Shown in pieces: positions 45,690 through 60,143 of a stretch of 64,000 bases of DNA (positions within the stretch are counted from its first letter, which is position 1; each line of letters begins with the position of its first letter). The notes under the pieces are model-generated. The model was not told the origin of the DNA. It saw only the letters and a list, made by a program, of their open reading frames with translations, and made no database searches. Origin of the DNA: Pseudomonas inefficax (GTDB lineage Bacteria; Pseudomonadota; Gammaproteobacteria; Pseudomonadales; Pseudomonadaceae); assembly GCF_900277125.1 (NCBI RefSeq), contig NZ_OPYN01000172.1:31055-95054 (forward strand), given 5' to 3'. The position numbers were made by a program, and so were the translations under genes.

Positions 45690-45990
45690 TCACGACACGG
45701 CAAATAGCGAACCCGGCTATGCCCCGATTATTTGTCTGATGATTCAACAAGTTGGACGAAACCACGGAACCTGAACACTTTCTTCACGCTTTCTTGACGC
45801 AAGCGGCGCGCTCTCCTTAGCTGAACATATCAAAGCAGTAATGATCTCGCGCCGGGCCTCTAGCTCGCGCCTTCGTGCGCGCTGGCGAAAGCCTGGCGTG
45901 CTGGTTTGGGTCGCCCACTGTTTTTGCCGTACAGCTCGTGACAACAGGCCAGGTCCTAGGGCTGTAACACAAAAACAAAGGAGATCCGCC
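45690..45990. other. 301-bp gap with a long leader upstream of the autotransporter-like gene
   Basis: No gene is seen. The frame of the downstream gene is open back to 45841, but that part is rich in Arg/Ser and looks non-coding. The last 30 bases hold an A-rich AAAAACAA (45971-45978) that fits the AAnAANAA motif bound by Hfq/Crc in pseudomonads, and it overlaps the AAAGGAG ribosome binding site. Confidence 0.45.
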
Positions 45991-47067
45991 ATGAAAAGTT
46001 CCTCGAACCACTTGCGTTTCGACAGCATTTTCTACGCGGTTTCCACGTCGCTGCTTCTGGCAACCCCGGTGGAAACTATCGCGTATGAACTGCAGGACGA
46101 CCCGATCTCACCCGGCTTCCTGCACCAACCGGCAGTACCACAGCTGTCGCTCGACCCGTTCAGCGCCAGTGGCTTGAGTATGGGTACCTTGAACGCGTTT
46201 ACGCAAAAGATGAGCGAGCGCCATGGGCAGGCTGCACCGGACCTGGTCGCCAGCCAGTGGGCGCAGTTCTTCCCCACCACTGCGCGCAATGGCGCGCAGC
46301 CCCCGGACCAGCTGGAGGCACCCAGCCAGCAACTGACGATCGGCCCGGACCTGTTCGTGCGCGAAACTGCAGCGGGCAATGTGCACCGAGCGGGGATCTT
46401 CGTGGGGCAAAACAATCTGCAGACCAGCTTCAACGGCATGCGCCGGCTGCTGGGTGACAAGCAACGCAACGCCGTGAACCTCAGCGGAGAAAGCCTGGGG
46501 GTGTACTGGAGCATGACCCATGAGCAGGGCTGGCATCTGGATGCCGTGGCCATGGGGTCGCGCATCGACGTCAATGGCCGTGGCGAGAATGGCCAGCGAC
46601 TGGACGACAGCGGCCACGCGATGACCTTTTCGCTGGAAGGCGGCATACCCATCGGCCTGGGTGGCGGCTGGGTGATCGAGCCGCAGGCGCAGTTGATCAA
46701 CCAGCAGTTCTTCCCTGGCAATCGGGCGCAGGAAGAGACCTTGCAGGCCTTCGACAGCCAGCCGAGCTGGAGCGGCCGTGTCGGTGCCAGGCTGTCCGGG
46801 CGTTATGAAGTACGCGGCATGCCGATCGAGCCCTATGTGCGGACCAACGTGTGGTATGACTTCAGCAATGCCGATGAGGTGAAGCTGGACCAGGTCGACA
46901 AGATCTCCAGCTCGCGCTACTCGACCACGGTGGAACTGGGGTTGGGGCTGGTGGCGCGGGTGACGCCTTCGGTGGCGTTGTTCGTCAGTGCCGATTACAG
47001 CAGTGATGTGGATGACAACGATTTGAATGGATTGATTGGCAGCCTTGGGGTTCGGATGCGGTGGTAG
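45991..47067 (+). CDS. Autotransporter-type outer-membrane beta-barrel protein
   Basis: A 358-residue protein. A short hydrophobic N-terminal stretch (FYAVSTSLLLATPVETIAYE) may be a signal peptide. About 60-70 residues of linker follow, and then a C-terminal autotransporter beta-barrel: VHRAGIFVGQNNLQTSF, LGVYWSMTHEQGWHLDAVAM, GWVIEPQAQLINQQF, PYVRTNVWYDF and a last strand ending VRMRW, with the usual aromatic C-terminus. There is almost no passenger domain, so it is either a barrel remnant or a small stand-alone barrel. The ATG follows AAAGGAG. Confidence 0.8.
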   Translation: MKSSSNHLRFDSIFYAVSTSLLLATPVETIAYELQDDPISPGFLHQPAVPQLSLDPFSASGLSMGTLNAFTQKMSERHGQAAPDLVASQWAQFFPTTARNGAQPPDQLEAPSQQLTIGPDLFVRETAAGNVHRAGIFVGQNNLQTSFNGMRRLLGDKQRNAVNLSGESLGVYWSMTHEQGWHLDAVAMGSRIDVNGRGENGQRLDDSGHAMTFSLEGGIPIGLGGGWVIEPQAQLINQQFFPGNRAQEETLQAFDSQPSWSGRVGARLSGRYEVRGMPIEPYVRTNVWYDFSNADEVKLDQVDKISSSRYSTTVELGLGLVARVTPSVALFVSADYSSDVDDNDLNGLIGSLGVRMRW

Positions 47068-47072
47068 GCAGG

Positions 47073-47176
47073 GTCGGCCCTTTCGCGGGTGAACCCGCTC
47101 CCACAAGGTGCGCACAGCGGTTGAAGCTTGTGCAATACCTGTGGGAGCGGGTTTACCCGCGAAGAGGCCAGTACAA
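47073..47176. repeat. REP pair (inverted)
   Basis: Units at 47073-47107 and 47137-47176 between the convergent barrel gene and glgB. Confidence 0.9.
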
Positions 47177-47184
47177 GCAATACA

Positions 47185-49391
47185 TCAAGCAGGTTTCATT
47201 ATCAGAACCCCAAGCGGCGGTAGGTTAAGCGCCAGCGACTGCGGCTGGCCATGACTGGCTATTTCGTCGCTCACCACCACCCCCAGGTTGCCGACATTGG
47301 ACCCGGCATACAGCTCTGCATCACTGTTCAACAGCTCTTGCCAGCGCTCGCCAAACGGCACGCCAATGCGATACCCCTCGCGCGGTACCGGCGTGAAGTT
47401 GGCCACCACCAGCACCGGTTCGCCGCTGCTGCTCCAGCGCAACCAGGCATACACGCTGTTCTGCGCATCGTCACCGATCAGCCACTGGAACCCTTGCGGC
47501 TGGCAATCCAGCTCGTGCAACGCCGGCACCTCGCGGTACAGGCGGTTGAGGTCACCGACCAGGCGCTGTACACCCTGGTGCTCAGGGTACTGCAGCAGGT
47601 ACCAATCCAGCTCGCCATCGTGGTCCCACTCACGCCACTGGCCGAACTCGCAGCCCATGAACAGCAGCTTCTTGCCGGGATGGGCCCACATGAAAGTGAG
47701 GTAGGCGCGCAGGTTGGCGAACTTCTGCCAGCGGTCGCCGGGCATCTTGTCGATCAGCGAATGCTTGCCATGTACCACTTCGTCGTGGGAAATGGGCAGG
47801 ATGAAGTGCTCGGAATAGGCGTAGATCAGCCCGAAGCTCATCTCGTTGTGGTGGTAGGTGCGGTGCACCGGGTCGTTCTGGATGTAATGCAAGGTGTCGT
47901 GCATCCAGCCCATGTTCCACTTGTAGGCAAAGCCCAGGCCGCCCTGCTGGGTCGGCTGACTGACGCCGGGCCAGGCGGTGGACTCCTCGGCGATGATCAG
48001 CGCGCCAGGGGCCTCGTGGGCAGCCACGCCGTTGAGGTGGCGGATGAAGTCGATGGCCTCCAGGTTCTCGCGCCCGCCGTGGCGGTTGGGCACCCATTCG
48101 CCGGCCTTGCGCGAATAGTCGCGGTACAGCATCGAGGCCACGGCATCGACGCGCAGGCCATCGATGTGGAAGTGCTTCAGCCAGTGCAGCGCCGAGGCCA
48201 TCATGAAGCCACGCACCTCGTTGCGGCCAAGGTTGTAGATCAGCGTGTTCCAGTCCTGGTGGAAGCCCTCCAGGGGGTTTTCGTATTCGTACAGGGCGGT
48301 GCCGTCGAAACGCGCCAGGCCGTGTTCGTCGGTGGGGAAATGCGCCGGCACCCAGTCGAGCAGCACGCCAATCCCGCCCTGGTGGCAGGCGTCGACGAAA
48401 GCGGCAAAGTCCTCGGCGCTGCCGTAGCGCGAGGTGGGCGCGAACAGCGACAGCGGCTGGTAACCCCAGGAGCCGCCGAACGGGTGCTCCATGATCGGCA
48501 GCAGTTCGATGTGGGTGAAGCCCAGTTCCTGAACGTACGGCACCAGGCGCTCGGCCAGCTCGCGCCAGTTGTAAAAGCGCCCGACCTCACCCGCCTCATC
48601 CAGCTCGCAGCGCCACGACCCCGGGTGCAGTTCGTAGATCGACAGCGGCGCGCTGTAGGCATGGCGCTGCGCGCGTTGTGCCATCCAGTCGTGGTCTTGC
48701 CAGTGGTGGCTGAGCGCCCCCGCTACCTTGGAGGCGGTGCTCGGTGGCAGTTCGGTGGCGCGCGCCAGCGGGTCGGCCTTCAGCGGCAGAATGCCGTCCT
48801 TGCCCAGCACCTCGAACTTGTAGGTTTCGCCCACGCCCAGGCGCGGCACGAACAGCTCCCACACCCCGGCGCTGTGGCGCAGGCGCATGGGGTGGCGGCG
48901 GCCGTCCCAGTTGTTGAAGTCGCCCACCACCGACACCCGCCGGGCGTTCGGTGCCCACACCGAGAAACACACGCCGTCGACGCCATCCACCTGCACAGGT
49001 TGGGCGCCGAAGCGCCCGGACAGGTCGCGGTGGTTGCCTTCGGCGAACAGGTACAAGTCCATGTCGCCCAGTTGCGGGCCGAAGCTGTAGGGGTCTTCGG
49101 TAACCTGCTCGCCACCGGCCCAGCCGATCTGCAGCAGGTACGGGTGTGCCTCATCGAGGTGCGCGGTGAACAACCCGGGCAGGCTGCCCTGCTCCATTTC
49201 GGCGAGGATGCGCCCGTCATGCCGGGCCAGCATGCGCACATTCAGGGCATTGGGCAGGAAGGCGCGGACCACTTGCCCGCCCGCGCCGTCGCCATGGGGG
49301 CCGAGTACCGCAAATGGATCGGCGTGCTCGGCGCGGGCCAGGGCGTCGAGGTCCCGTTGCCGAAGGCCGCCGTTTTCACGCGTTGTAACGT

Positions 49392-49395
<4 letters not shown>
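47185..49395 (-). CDS. glgB: 1,4-alpha-glucan branching enzyme
   Basis: A 736-residue GH13 branching enzyme that makes alpha-1,6 links. Two N-terminal domains come first, including CBM48 (FSVWAPNARRVSVVGDFNNW). Catalytic motifs are DWVPAHFPTDEHGL, HIDGLRVDAVASM (nucleophile), IIAEESTAWPGV (acid/base) and PISHDEVVHGK. I chose the ATG at 49395 because GGGGAGAG precedes it. It overlaps the treS stop (ATGA), so it is coupled to treS. It is the last gene of the glgE-treS-glgB run. Confidence 0.95.
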
Positions 49396-52712
<3,317 letters not shown>

Positions 52713-52776
52713 GTGCTGCTCCTTTCAATTCTGGTTGCTGTGTCCCTGATGCACAAGCAACTGACTTGACACGATT

Positions 52777-52867
52777 CCCTGTGGGAGCGGGTTTACCCGC
52801 GAACACCGGCGAAGCCGGTGCCATGCTCCGCAGCGCCTGCTTCGCGGGTGAACCCGCTCCCACAGGG
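52777..52867. repeat. REP pair (inverted) with extra hairpin
   Basis: Units at 52777-52823 and 52834-52867 between glgE and treS. The first contains a perfect CACCGGC-GAA-GCCGGTG hairpin at 52804-52820. Confidence 0.88.
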
Positions 52868-52883
52868 GATGGCGTGTACCTTG

Positions 52884-54902
52884 CTAACGGGCCTTTTCGA
52901 TGCGCCAGATACCGAACGGCAGATGCCAGGGTTCGATGCGCATCCATTGGGTCTTGCCGTACCACGACCAGCGATGGCCGTTCATCAGGTCTTCACCATG
53001 GGTTTCGGCGTTGTCATCCAGCCCCAGCTCCCACAGCGGCAGCTCGAAATGCGCCTCCTGTGCGTTGTGCGGGTCGAGGCTGATGGCCACCAGGATGTAG
53101 TTGTCGCGCTCGGGCGTGCGTTTTGCGAAGTACAGGATGTTGTCGTTCCAGCAGTTGAAGAACGCCACGCCCAGGTGGGTCTGCAAGGCGCGGTTCTGCC
53201 GGCGGATGCGGTTGAGCTGGGCGATCTCGGCAATGATGTTGCCGGGTTGGCTGAAATCGCGTGGGCGAATTTCGTACTTCTCCGAATCCAGGTACTCCTC
53301 CTTGCCCGGCAGCGGCGTGCCTTCGCACAGTTCGAAGCCCGAGTACATGCCCCACAGCCCCGAGCCCATGGTGGCCAGCGCCGCGCGGATGAGGAAGCCG
53401 GCCCGGCCGGAGGTGTGCAGGAAGTACGGGTTGATGTCGGGGGTGTTGACGAAGAAGTTGGGCCGGTAGCACTGGCTCCATGGCGGCTGGTTGAGCTGCT
53501 CGAAGTACTCGCGCAGCTCCTGTTTGTGGTTGCGCCAAGTGAAGTAGGTATAGCTTTGCGCGTACCCGACCTTGCCCAGGCGGGCCATCATCGCCGGCTT
53601 GGTGAAGGCTTCGGCGAGGAAGATGACCTCAGGGTACCGGCTACGCACATTGGCGATCAGCCATTGCCAGAATGGCAGTGGTTTGGTGTGCGGGTTGTCG
53701 ACGCGGAAGGTCTTCACCCCCTCCTCGACCCAGCCGACCACCACATCGCGCAAGGCCAGCCACAGCGAGGGGACGGCGTCGGGGGCATAGAAATCGACGT
53801 TGACGATGTCCTGGTATTTCTTCGGTGGGTTCTCGGCATAGCGGATGGTGCCGTCCGGTCGCCAGCTGAACCAGCCTGGGTGCTCCTTGAGCCAGGGGTG
53901 GTCCTGGGAGCACTGGATGGCGAAGTCGAGGGCGATTTCCAGGCCATGTTCGGCCGCCGCGGCCACCAGGCGGCGGAAGTCGTCGCGGCTGCCCAGTTGC
54001 GGGTGAATCGCCTCATGCCCGCCTTCCGCGCTGCCGATGGCGTACGGGCTGCCCGGGTCGCCGGGCGCTGCCGTGAGGGCGTTGTTGCGGCCCTTGCGGT
54101 GCTGCATGCCGATGGGATGGATGGGCGGGAAGTACAACACGTCGAAGCCCATGTCGCGAATCATCGGCAGGCGCGTGTGCACATCATTGAAGGTGCCGTG
54201 GCGCTCGGGGCTGTCGGTGATCGAGCGTGGGAACAGCTCGTACCAGCTGGCGAACTGCGCGGCAGGGCGGTCGACATCGACGGGGAATTCACGGCTGCGG
54301 GCCAGGTAGCTGCGATGCTCGGCATCGCTCATCAGGCGGGCGGTGGCGGGGTCGAGAAACAGCGCCACCTGGTCGTCGGTGTTCAACGTGGGCAGACGCT
54401 GCTGCAAGGCCTGGAGCTCCTCGCGCAGGGCTCCGTTGCACAGCTCGATGCCCTTGCCCAGCATCAATCGGCCTTCTTCCAGCTCCAACTTGACCTCGAC
54501 ACCGGCGTGGTACTTCTTCTCCAGGTCGTGGCAATAGGTGGCGAACGGGTCGATCCAGGCCTCGATGCTGAACAGGTGCGGGCCCAGATCGGTGGGGGTG
54601 AACTCGGCCAGCCACAGGTCGTTGCCCGGCGAGTGCATGGGCACGCAATGCCAGCGCCGGCTGTGGGCCTGGCGCCAGTTGAGCATCACCGCCAGGCGGT
54701 CATGGCCGTCGCTGTAGACCTTGCTGCTGACCTCCACCGGCTGGCCACTGATGGCCTTGGCAGCGAAGGTGCCGGCTTCGAGCACGGGTTGGGTGTCTTC
54801 GATCACGATGCGCGGCGCCAGCAGCGCCTGGGACAGGCTGATGGCCTGGTCCGGGTGATCGTTGGCCATGGGCACGCTTTCGAAGGGCTCGTTTCGTGAC
54901 AT
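52884..54902 (-). CDS. glgE: Alpha-1,4-glucan:maltose-1-phosphate maltosyltransferase
   Basis: A 672-residue GH13_3 enzyme that adds maltose units from maltose-1-phosphate to alpha-1,4-glucan. An N-terminal immunoglobulin-like domain (HDRLAVMLNWRQAHSRRW) is followed by the barrel: FPPIHPIGMQHRKGRNN, VKTFRVDNPHTKPLPFW (nucleophile Asp), FLAEAFTKPAMMARL (acid/base Glu) and the LGKVGYAQSYTYFTWR segment typical of GlgE. It is the first gene of the minus-strand run. The ATG at 54902 has a GGAG-containing leader. A second ATG 11 codons later is possible. Confidence 0.95.
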   Translation of the reverse strand: MSRNEPFESVPMANDHPDQAISLSQALLAPRIVIEDTQPVLEAGTFAAKAISGQPVEVSSKVYSDGHDRLAVMLNWRQAHSRRWHCVPMHSPGNDLWLAEFTPTDLGPHLFSIEAWIDPFATYCHDLEKKYHAGVEVKLELEEGRLMLGKGIELCNGALREELQALQQRLPTLNTDDQVALFLDPATARLMSDAEHRSYLARSREFPVDVDRPAAQFASWYELFPRSITDSPERHGTFNDVHTRLPMIRDMGFDVLYFPPIHPIGMQHRKGRNNALTAAPGDPGSPYAIGSAEGGHEAIHPQLGSRDDFRRLVAAAAEHGLEIALDFAIQCSQDHPWLKEHPGWFSWRPDGTIRYAENPPKKYQDIVNVDFYAPDAVPSLWLALRDVVVGWVEEGVKTFRVDNPHTKPLPFWQWLIANVRSRYPEVIFLAEAFTKPAMMARLGKVGYAQSYTYFTWRNHKQELREYFEQLNQPPWSQCYRPNFFVNTPDINPYFLHTSGRAGFLIRAALATMGSGLWGMYSGFELCEGTPLPGKEEYLDSEKYEIRPRDFSQPGNIIAEIAQLNRIRRQNRALQTHLGVAFFNCWNDNILYFAKRTPERDNYILVAISLDPHNAQEAHFELPLWELGLDDNAETHGEDLMNGHRWSWYGKTQWMRIEPWHLPFGIWRIEKAR

Positions 54903-55042
54903 CGGACCTTGCTCCCTCAGGCTGGTGGCGGTAAGGATTCAGAGCCGGGCACAGGCGTGGGGTTCAAAAAAATTGAGCAAACGGCAGCTGCGCGAAGTCG
55001 AAGCCTGCAGCACCTCTTCAATTACCCAAGCGAGGTCAGGCC

Positions 55043-55204
55043 ATGAACATTCCCATTCCACCGGAGACTCCCGATCCCAACATCGACGACCCGAGCCTGC
55101 CGCCGCCCGTGCCGGAGGAAGACCCGGACGAGCTGCCGATCAAGCCGACCGTGCCGCCGACAGTGGGCGACCCGCCGAGCCAGGAGCCACCGGTGAAGGC
55201 TTAA
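55043..55204 (+). CDS. Small proline/acid-rich protein, 53 residues
   Basis: Begins MNIPIPPETPDPNIDDPSLP and is about one third proline with many Asp/Glu. It has no Cys, aromatic residues or membrane segment, so it is probably an extended, disordered peptide. GAGGTCAGG precedes the ATG. It is divergent from glgE and followed by a REP pair. No function is recognised. Confidence 0.6.
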   Translation: MNIPIPPETPDPNIDDPSLPPPVPEEDPDELPIKPTVPPTVGDPPSQEPPVKA

Positions 55205-55230
55205 GGGTAGACCAGGATGATGTGTTGGCA

Positions 55231-55335
55231 GGGCCGGCCTCTTCGCGGGTAAACCCGCTCCCACAGGGACCGCGCCGACCTCGAACGCGGCGCTGTCCCT
55301 GTGGGAGCGGGTTCACCCGCGAAAGGGCCAGCAGC
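55231..55335. repeat. REP pair (inverted)
   Basis: Units at 55231-55268 and 55297-55335 between the small Pro-rich gene and the acyl-CoA synthetase gene. Confidence 0.9.
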
Positions 55336-55344
55336 ATCAATACA

Positions 55345-57027
55345 TCAACCAGCAGTTAAAGCCGAGATCTCCGCCACACTGATCTCCCGCATGCGAAACT
55401 TCTGCACCTTGCCGGTCACCGTCATCGGGTACTCGTCGACGAAGCGGATATGCCGCGGCACCTTGAAATGGGCAATGCGCGCCTTGCACCAGCCCTGCAG
55501 CTCCTCGACCGTGGCACTGTGCCCCGGGTGCAGCTTTATCCAGGCGACGATCTCCTCGCCATAACGGCTGCACGGGATGCCGATCACCTGCGCATCGGCC
55601 ACCGCCGGGTGGGTGTAGAAGAACTCTTCCAGTTCCCGCGGGTAGATGTTCTCGCCGCCACGAATGATCATGTCCTTGTTGCGCCCGACAATGCGCACAT
55701 AACCATGCTCGTCCATCACCGCCAGGTCGCCCGAATGCATCCAGCCGGCCGGGTCGATGGCATCCGCGGTGGCCTGGGGATTGTCCCAGTAGCCGAGCAT
55801 CACGCTGTAGCCGCGGGTGCACAGCTCACCGATCTCGCCGCGCGGGACGATGCAGCCGTCGGCGTCCACCAGCTTGTTCTCCAACTGCGGCTGGGTGCGA
55901 CCGACGGTGGTCACGCGCAGCTCCAGGTGGTCGTCGGGGCCGGTCTGCAGCGACACCGGGCTGGTTTCGGTCATGCCGTAGGCGATCTGCACTTCGGCCA
56001 TGTGCATCTGGTCGATGACCCGGCGCATCACCTCGATCGGGCAGGTGGCGCCAGCCATGATGCCGCTGCGCAGGGTCGACAAATCCATTTGCGCGCGCGC
56101 GGGGTGGTCGAGCATGGCGATGAACATGGTCGGCACGCCATAAAGGATGCTGGCGCGCTCTTCGGCCACGGCGCGCAGGGTGAGCTCGGCGTCGAAGGCG
56201 TCGTTGGGGTAGATCATGGTGCTGCCGTGGGTGATGCAACCGAGGTTGGCCATGACCATGCCGAAGCAGTGGTACAGCGGCACCGGGATCACCATGCGGT
56301 CGCGTGCGGTCAGGCCCAGGCTTTCGCCGACCATGAAGCCGTTGTTGAGGATGTTGTAGTGGCTGAGCGTGGCGCCCTTCGGCGCGCCGGTGGTGCCGGA
56401 GGTGTACTGGATGTTCACCGGCTGGTCGAACTGCAGGCTTTGCTGGCGCGTCGCATAGGCCTCGGTCGAGGTCTGCCCTGCCCGCTCGGCCAGCGCCTGC
56501 CAAGGCAGGAAGCCTGCCGGCGGGTTGGCGGCCAGGCTGACCACTCCACGCAGGTCGGGCAGGCGTTCACTGGCCATTTCACCCGGGGTGGTGCTGGCCA
56601 GCTCCGGTGCCAGTTCCTGGACCATGGCGTGGTAGTCGGACGTCTTGAAGGCATCGGCACATACCAGCCAGCGGCATCCGGACTGGCGCAGCACGTATTC
56701 CAGCTCGCCCACGCGGTAGGCCGGGTTGATGTTGACCAGAATCGCGCCGACCTTGGCGCTGGCCAGCTGCAGGATGCACCACTGGGCGCAGTTGGGCGAC
56801 CAGATGCCGACCCGATCGCCGGTGTTCACGCCCAGGGCCATCAAGGCACGAGCATGCACTTCGACCTGCTCGGCCAGTTGCCGCCAGCTGTAGCGCAGGC
56901 CCTGATGACGCGACACCAGGGCCTCGCCGTCGGCGTAGCGGGCCACGGTGGCATCGAAGGCCTGGCCGATGGTCTGGGTCAGCAAGGCTTGGTCCTGGCG
57001 ACCGCGGGTATAGCTTGGTTGACTCAT
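55345..57027 (-). CDS. AMP-binding acyl-CoA synthetase
   Basis: A 560-residue member of the ANL superfamily, FadD/medium-chain group. The phosphate loop is YTSGTTGAPKGATLSH. Later motifs are YGMTETSPVS, GWMHSGDLAVMDEHGY and the C-terminal Lys in PMTVTGKVQKFRMRE. It activates a carboxylic acid to its CoA thioester. Divergence from the liu genes and shared LiuR-like sites suggest a branched short- or medium-chain acid such as isovalerate or an acyclic-terpene acid, but the substrate is inferred. I chose the ATG at 57027 with GAAGGGAC upstream. Confidence 0.88.
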   Translation of the reverse strand: MSQPSYTRGRQDQALLTQTIGQAFDATVARYADGEALVSRHQGLRYSWRQLAEQVEVHARALMALGVNTGDRVGIWSPNCAQWCILQLASAKVGAILVNINPAYRVGELEYVLRQSGCRWLVCADAFKTSDYHAMVQELAPELASTTPGEMASERLPDLRGVVSLAANPPAGFLPWQALAERAGQTSTEAYATRQQSLQFDQPVNIQYTSGTTGAPKGATLSHYNILNNGFMVGESLGLTARDRMVIPVPLYHCFGMVMANLGCITHGSTMIYPNDAFDAELTLRAVAEERASILYGVPTMFIAMLDHPARAQMDLSTLRSGIMAGATCPIEVMRRVIDQMHMAEVQIAYGMTETSPVSLQTGPDDHLELRVTTVGRTQPQLENKLVDADGCIVPRGEIGELCTRGYSVMLGYWDNPQATADAIDPAGWMHSGDLAVMDEHGYVRIVGRNKDMIIRGGENIYPRELEEFFYTHPAVADAQVIGIPCSRYGEEIVAWIKLHPGHSATVEELQGWCKARIAHFKVPRHIRFVDEYPMTVTGKVQKFRMREISVAEISALTAG

Positions 57028-57090
57028 GGGTGTCCCTTCTTGTGGTTGTTCTGGGCACGACTGAAGCAAGCGGGAATACTCTGGCGCAGA

Positions 57091-57156
57091 TTTACGTTTA
57101 CGTAAAGGTGATGAGTCGATTGACAGTGGACGCATGCAGGTTTACGTTAACGTAAA
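57091..57156. promoter_or_regulatory. Two LiuR-like (MerR family) palindromes
   Basis: TTTACGTTTACGTAAA (57091-57106) and TTTACGTTAACGTAAA (57141-57156) start exactly 50 bases apart, and each is followed by GGTGATGA. The second is a perfect palindrome. They match my recollection of the LiuR site that controls leucine/isovalerate genes in gammaproteobacteria. They lie between divergent start codons, so both directions may be controlled. The liuR gene itself is not in the window. Confidence 0.75.
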
Positions 57157-57187
57157 GGTGATGAACGACACCATCCCTCAGGCTTGA

Positions 57188-57294
57188 CGCCGAACCCTGT
57201 GGGAGCGGGCGTGCCCGCGAATGCGATCACTCAGGCAATGACGGTGGTCCTGCTGACGCATTCGCGGGCACGCCCGCTCCCACAGGGTTCGGCG
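57188..57294. repeat. Perfect 38-bp inverted REP pair in the liuA leader
   Basis: The left arm 57188-57225 and right arm 57257-57294 are exact reverse complements over 38 bases, with 31 bases between. The core is GCGGGCGTGCCCGC. It lies between the LiuR-like sites and the liuA start, so it is upstream of an operon. Most other pairs here are 3' of genes. Confidence 0.9.
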
Positions 57295-57350
57295 CCAGAT
57301 CCATGAGCCAGGGTGTTTCCTACATTTCAAGAACAACAAGGTGCCCCAGC

Positions 57351-58514
57351 ATGCATTACCCCACCCTGAACTTCGCCCTGGGCGAAACCATCGACATGCT
57401 CCGCGACCAGGTGCGCACCTTCGTCGCCGCCGAACTGGCCCCGCGTGCCGCGCAAATCGACCACGACAACCTGTTCCCCGCCGACATGTGGCGCAAGTTC
57501 GGCGACATGGGCCTGCTGGGCATCACCGTGCCGGAAGAATACGGCGGTGCCGGCCTGGGCTACCTGGCCCACGTGGTGTCGATGGAAGAAATCAGCCGTG
57601 GCTCGGCCTCGGTGGCCCTGTCCTACGGTGCCCACTCCAACCTCTGCGTCAACCAGATCAACCGCAACGGCAGCCACGAGCAGAAGCTCAAGTACCTGCC
57701 CAAGCTGATCAGCGGCGAGCACATCGGCGCCTTGGCCATGAGCGAGCCCAATGCCGGTTCCGACGTGGTGTCGATGAAACTGCGCGCGGAAAAGCGCGGC
57801 GACCACTACGTGCTCAACGGCAGCAAGACCTGGATCACCAACGGCCCGGACGCCAACACCTACGTGATCTACGCCAAGACCGACCTGGACAAGGGCGCGC
57901 ACGGCATCACTGCGTTCATCGTCGAGCGTGACTGGAAAGGCTTCAGCCGCAGCAACAAGTTCGACAAGCTGGGCATGCGTGGCTCCAACACCTGCGAGCT
58001 GTTCTTCGACGGCGTCGAAGTGCCGGAGGAAAACATCCTCGGCCAGCTCAACGGTGGCGTGCGCGTGCTGATGAGCGGCCTGGACTACGAGCGCGTGGTG
58101 CTGTCCGGCGGCCCGACCGGCATCATGCAAAGCTGCATGGACCTGGTGGTGCCGTACATCCACGACCGCAAGCAGTTCGGCCAGAGCATTGGCGAGTTCC
58201 AGCTGATCCAGGGCAAGATCGCCGACATGTACACCCAGCTCAACGCCAGCCGCGCCTACCTGTATGCCGTGGCCCAGGCCTGCGACCGTGGCGAGACCAC
58301 CCGCAAGGACGCCGCCGGGGTGATCCTGTACACCGCCGAACGCGCCACGCAAATGGCGCTGGAGGCGATCCAGATTCTTGGCGGCAACGGCTATATCAAC
58401 GAATTCCCGGCAGGCCGCCTGCTGCGCGACGCCAAACTGTACGAGATCGGTGCCGGCACCAGCGAAATCCGCCGGATGCTGATCGGTCGCGAACTGTTCA
58501 ACGAAACCCGCTGA
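57351..58514 (+). CDS. liuA: Isovaleryl-CoA dehydrogenase
   Basis: A 387-residue acyl-CoA dehydrogenase for the third step of leucine breakdown (isovaleryl-CoA to 3-methylcrotonyl-CoA). Family motifs are ITVPEEYGGAGLGYLAHV, AMSEPNAGSDVVSMKL and QILGGNGYINEFPAGRLLRD. The catalytic Glu is in LDYERVVLSGGP, the IVD-specific place (most other family members use a C-terminal Glu). I chose the ATG at 57351 because conservation begins at MHYPTLNF. It is the first gene of liuABCD. Confidence 0.94.
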   Translation: MHYPTLNFALGETIDMLRDQVRTFVAAELAPRAAQIDHDNLFPADMWRKFGDMGLLGITVPEEYGGAGLGYLAHVVSMEEISRGSASVALSYGAHSNLCVNQINRNGSHEQKLKYLPKLISGEHIGALAMSEPNAGSDVVSMKLRAEKRGDHYVLNGSKTWITNGPDANTYVIYAKTDLDKGAHGITAFIVERDWKGFSRSNKFDKLGMRGSNTCELFFDGVEVPEENILGQLNGGVRVLMSGLDYERVVLSGGPTGIMQSCMDLVVPYIHDRKQFGQSIGEFQLIQGKIADMYTQLNASRAYLYAVAQACDRGETTRKDAAGVILYTAERATQMALEAIQILGGNGYINEFPAGRLLRDAKLYEIGAGTSEIRRMLIGRELFNETR

Positions 58515-58533
58515 GCACAAGGGACGGGCGCAC

Positions 58534-60141
<1,608 letters not shown>

Positions 60142-60143
60142 CC

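Noticed and set aside
52818..54899. 693-codon plus-strand frame opposite glgE
   Set aside because: Shadow of glgE caused by high G+C. Composition is Val/Ala/Gly/Gln/His-rich with no domain.
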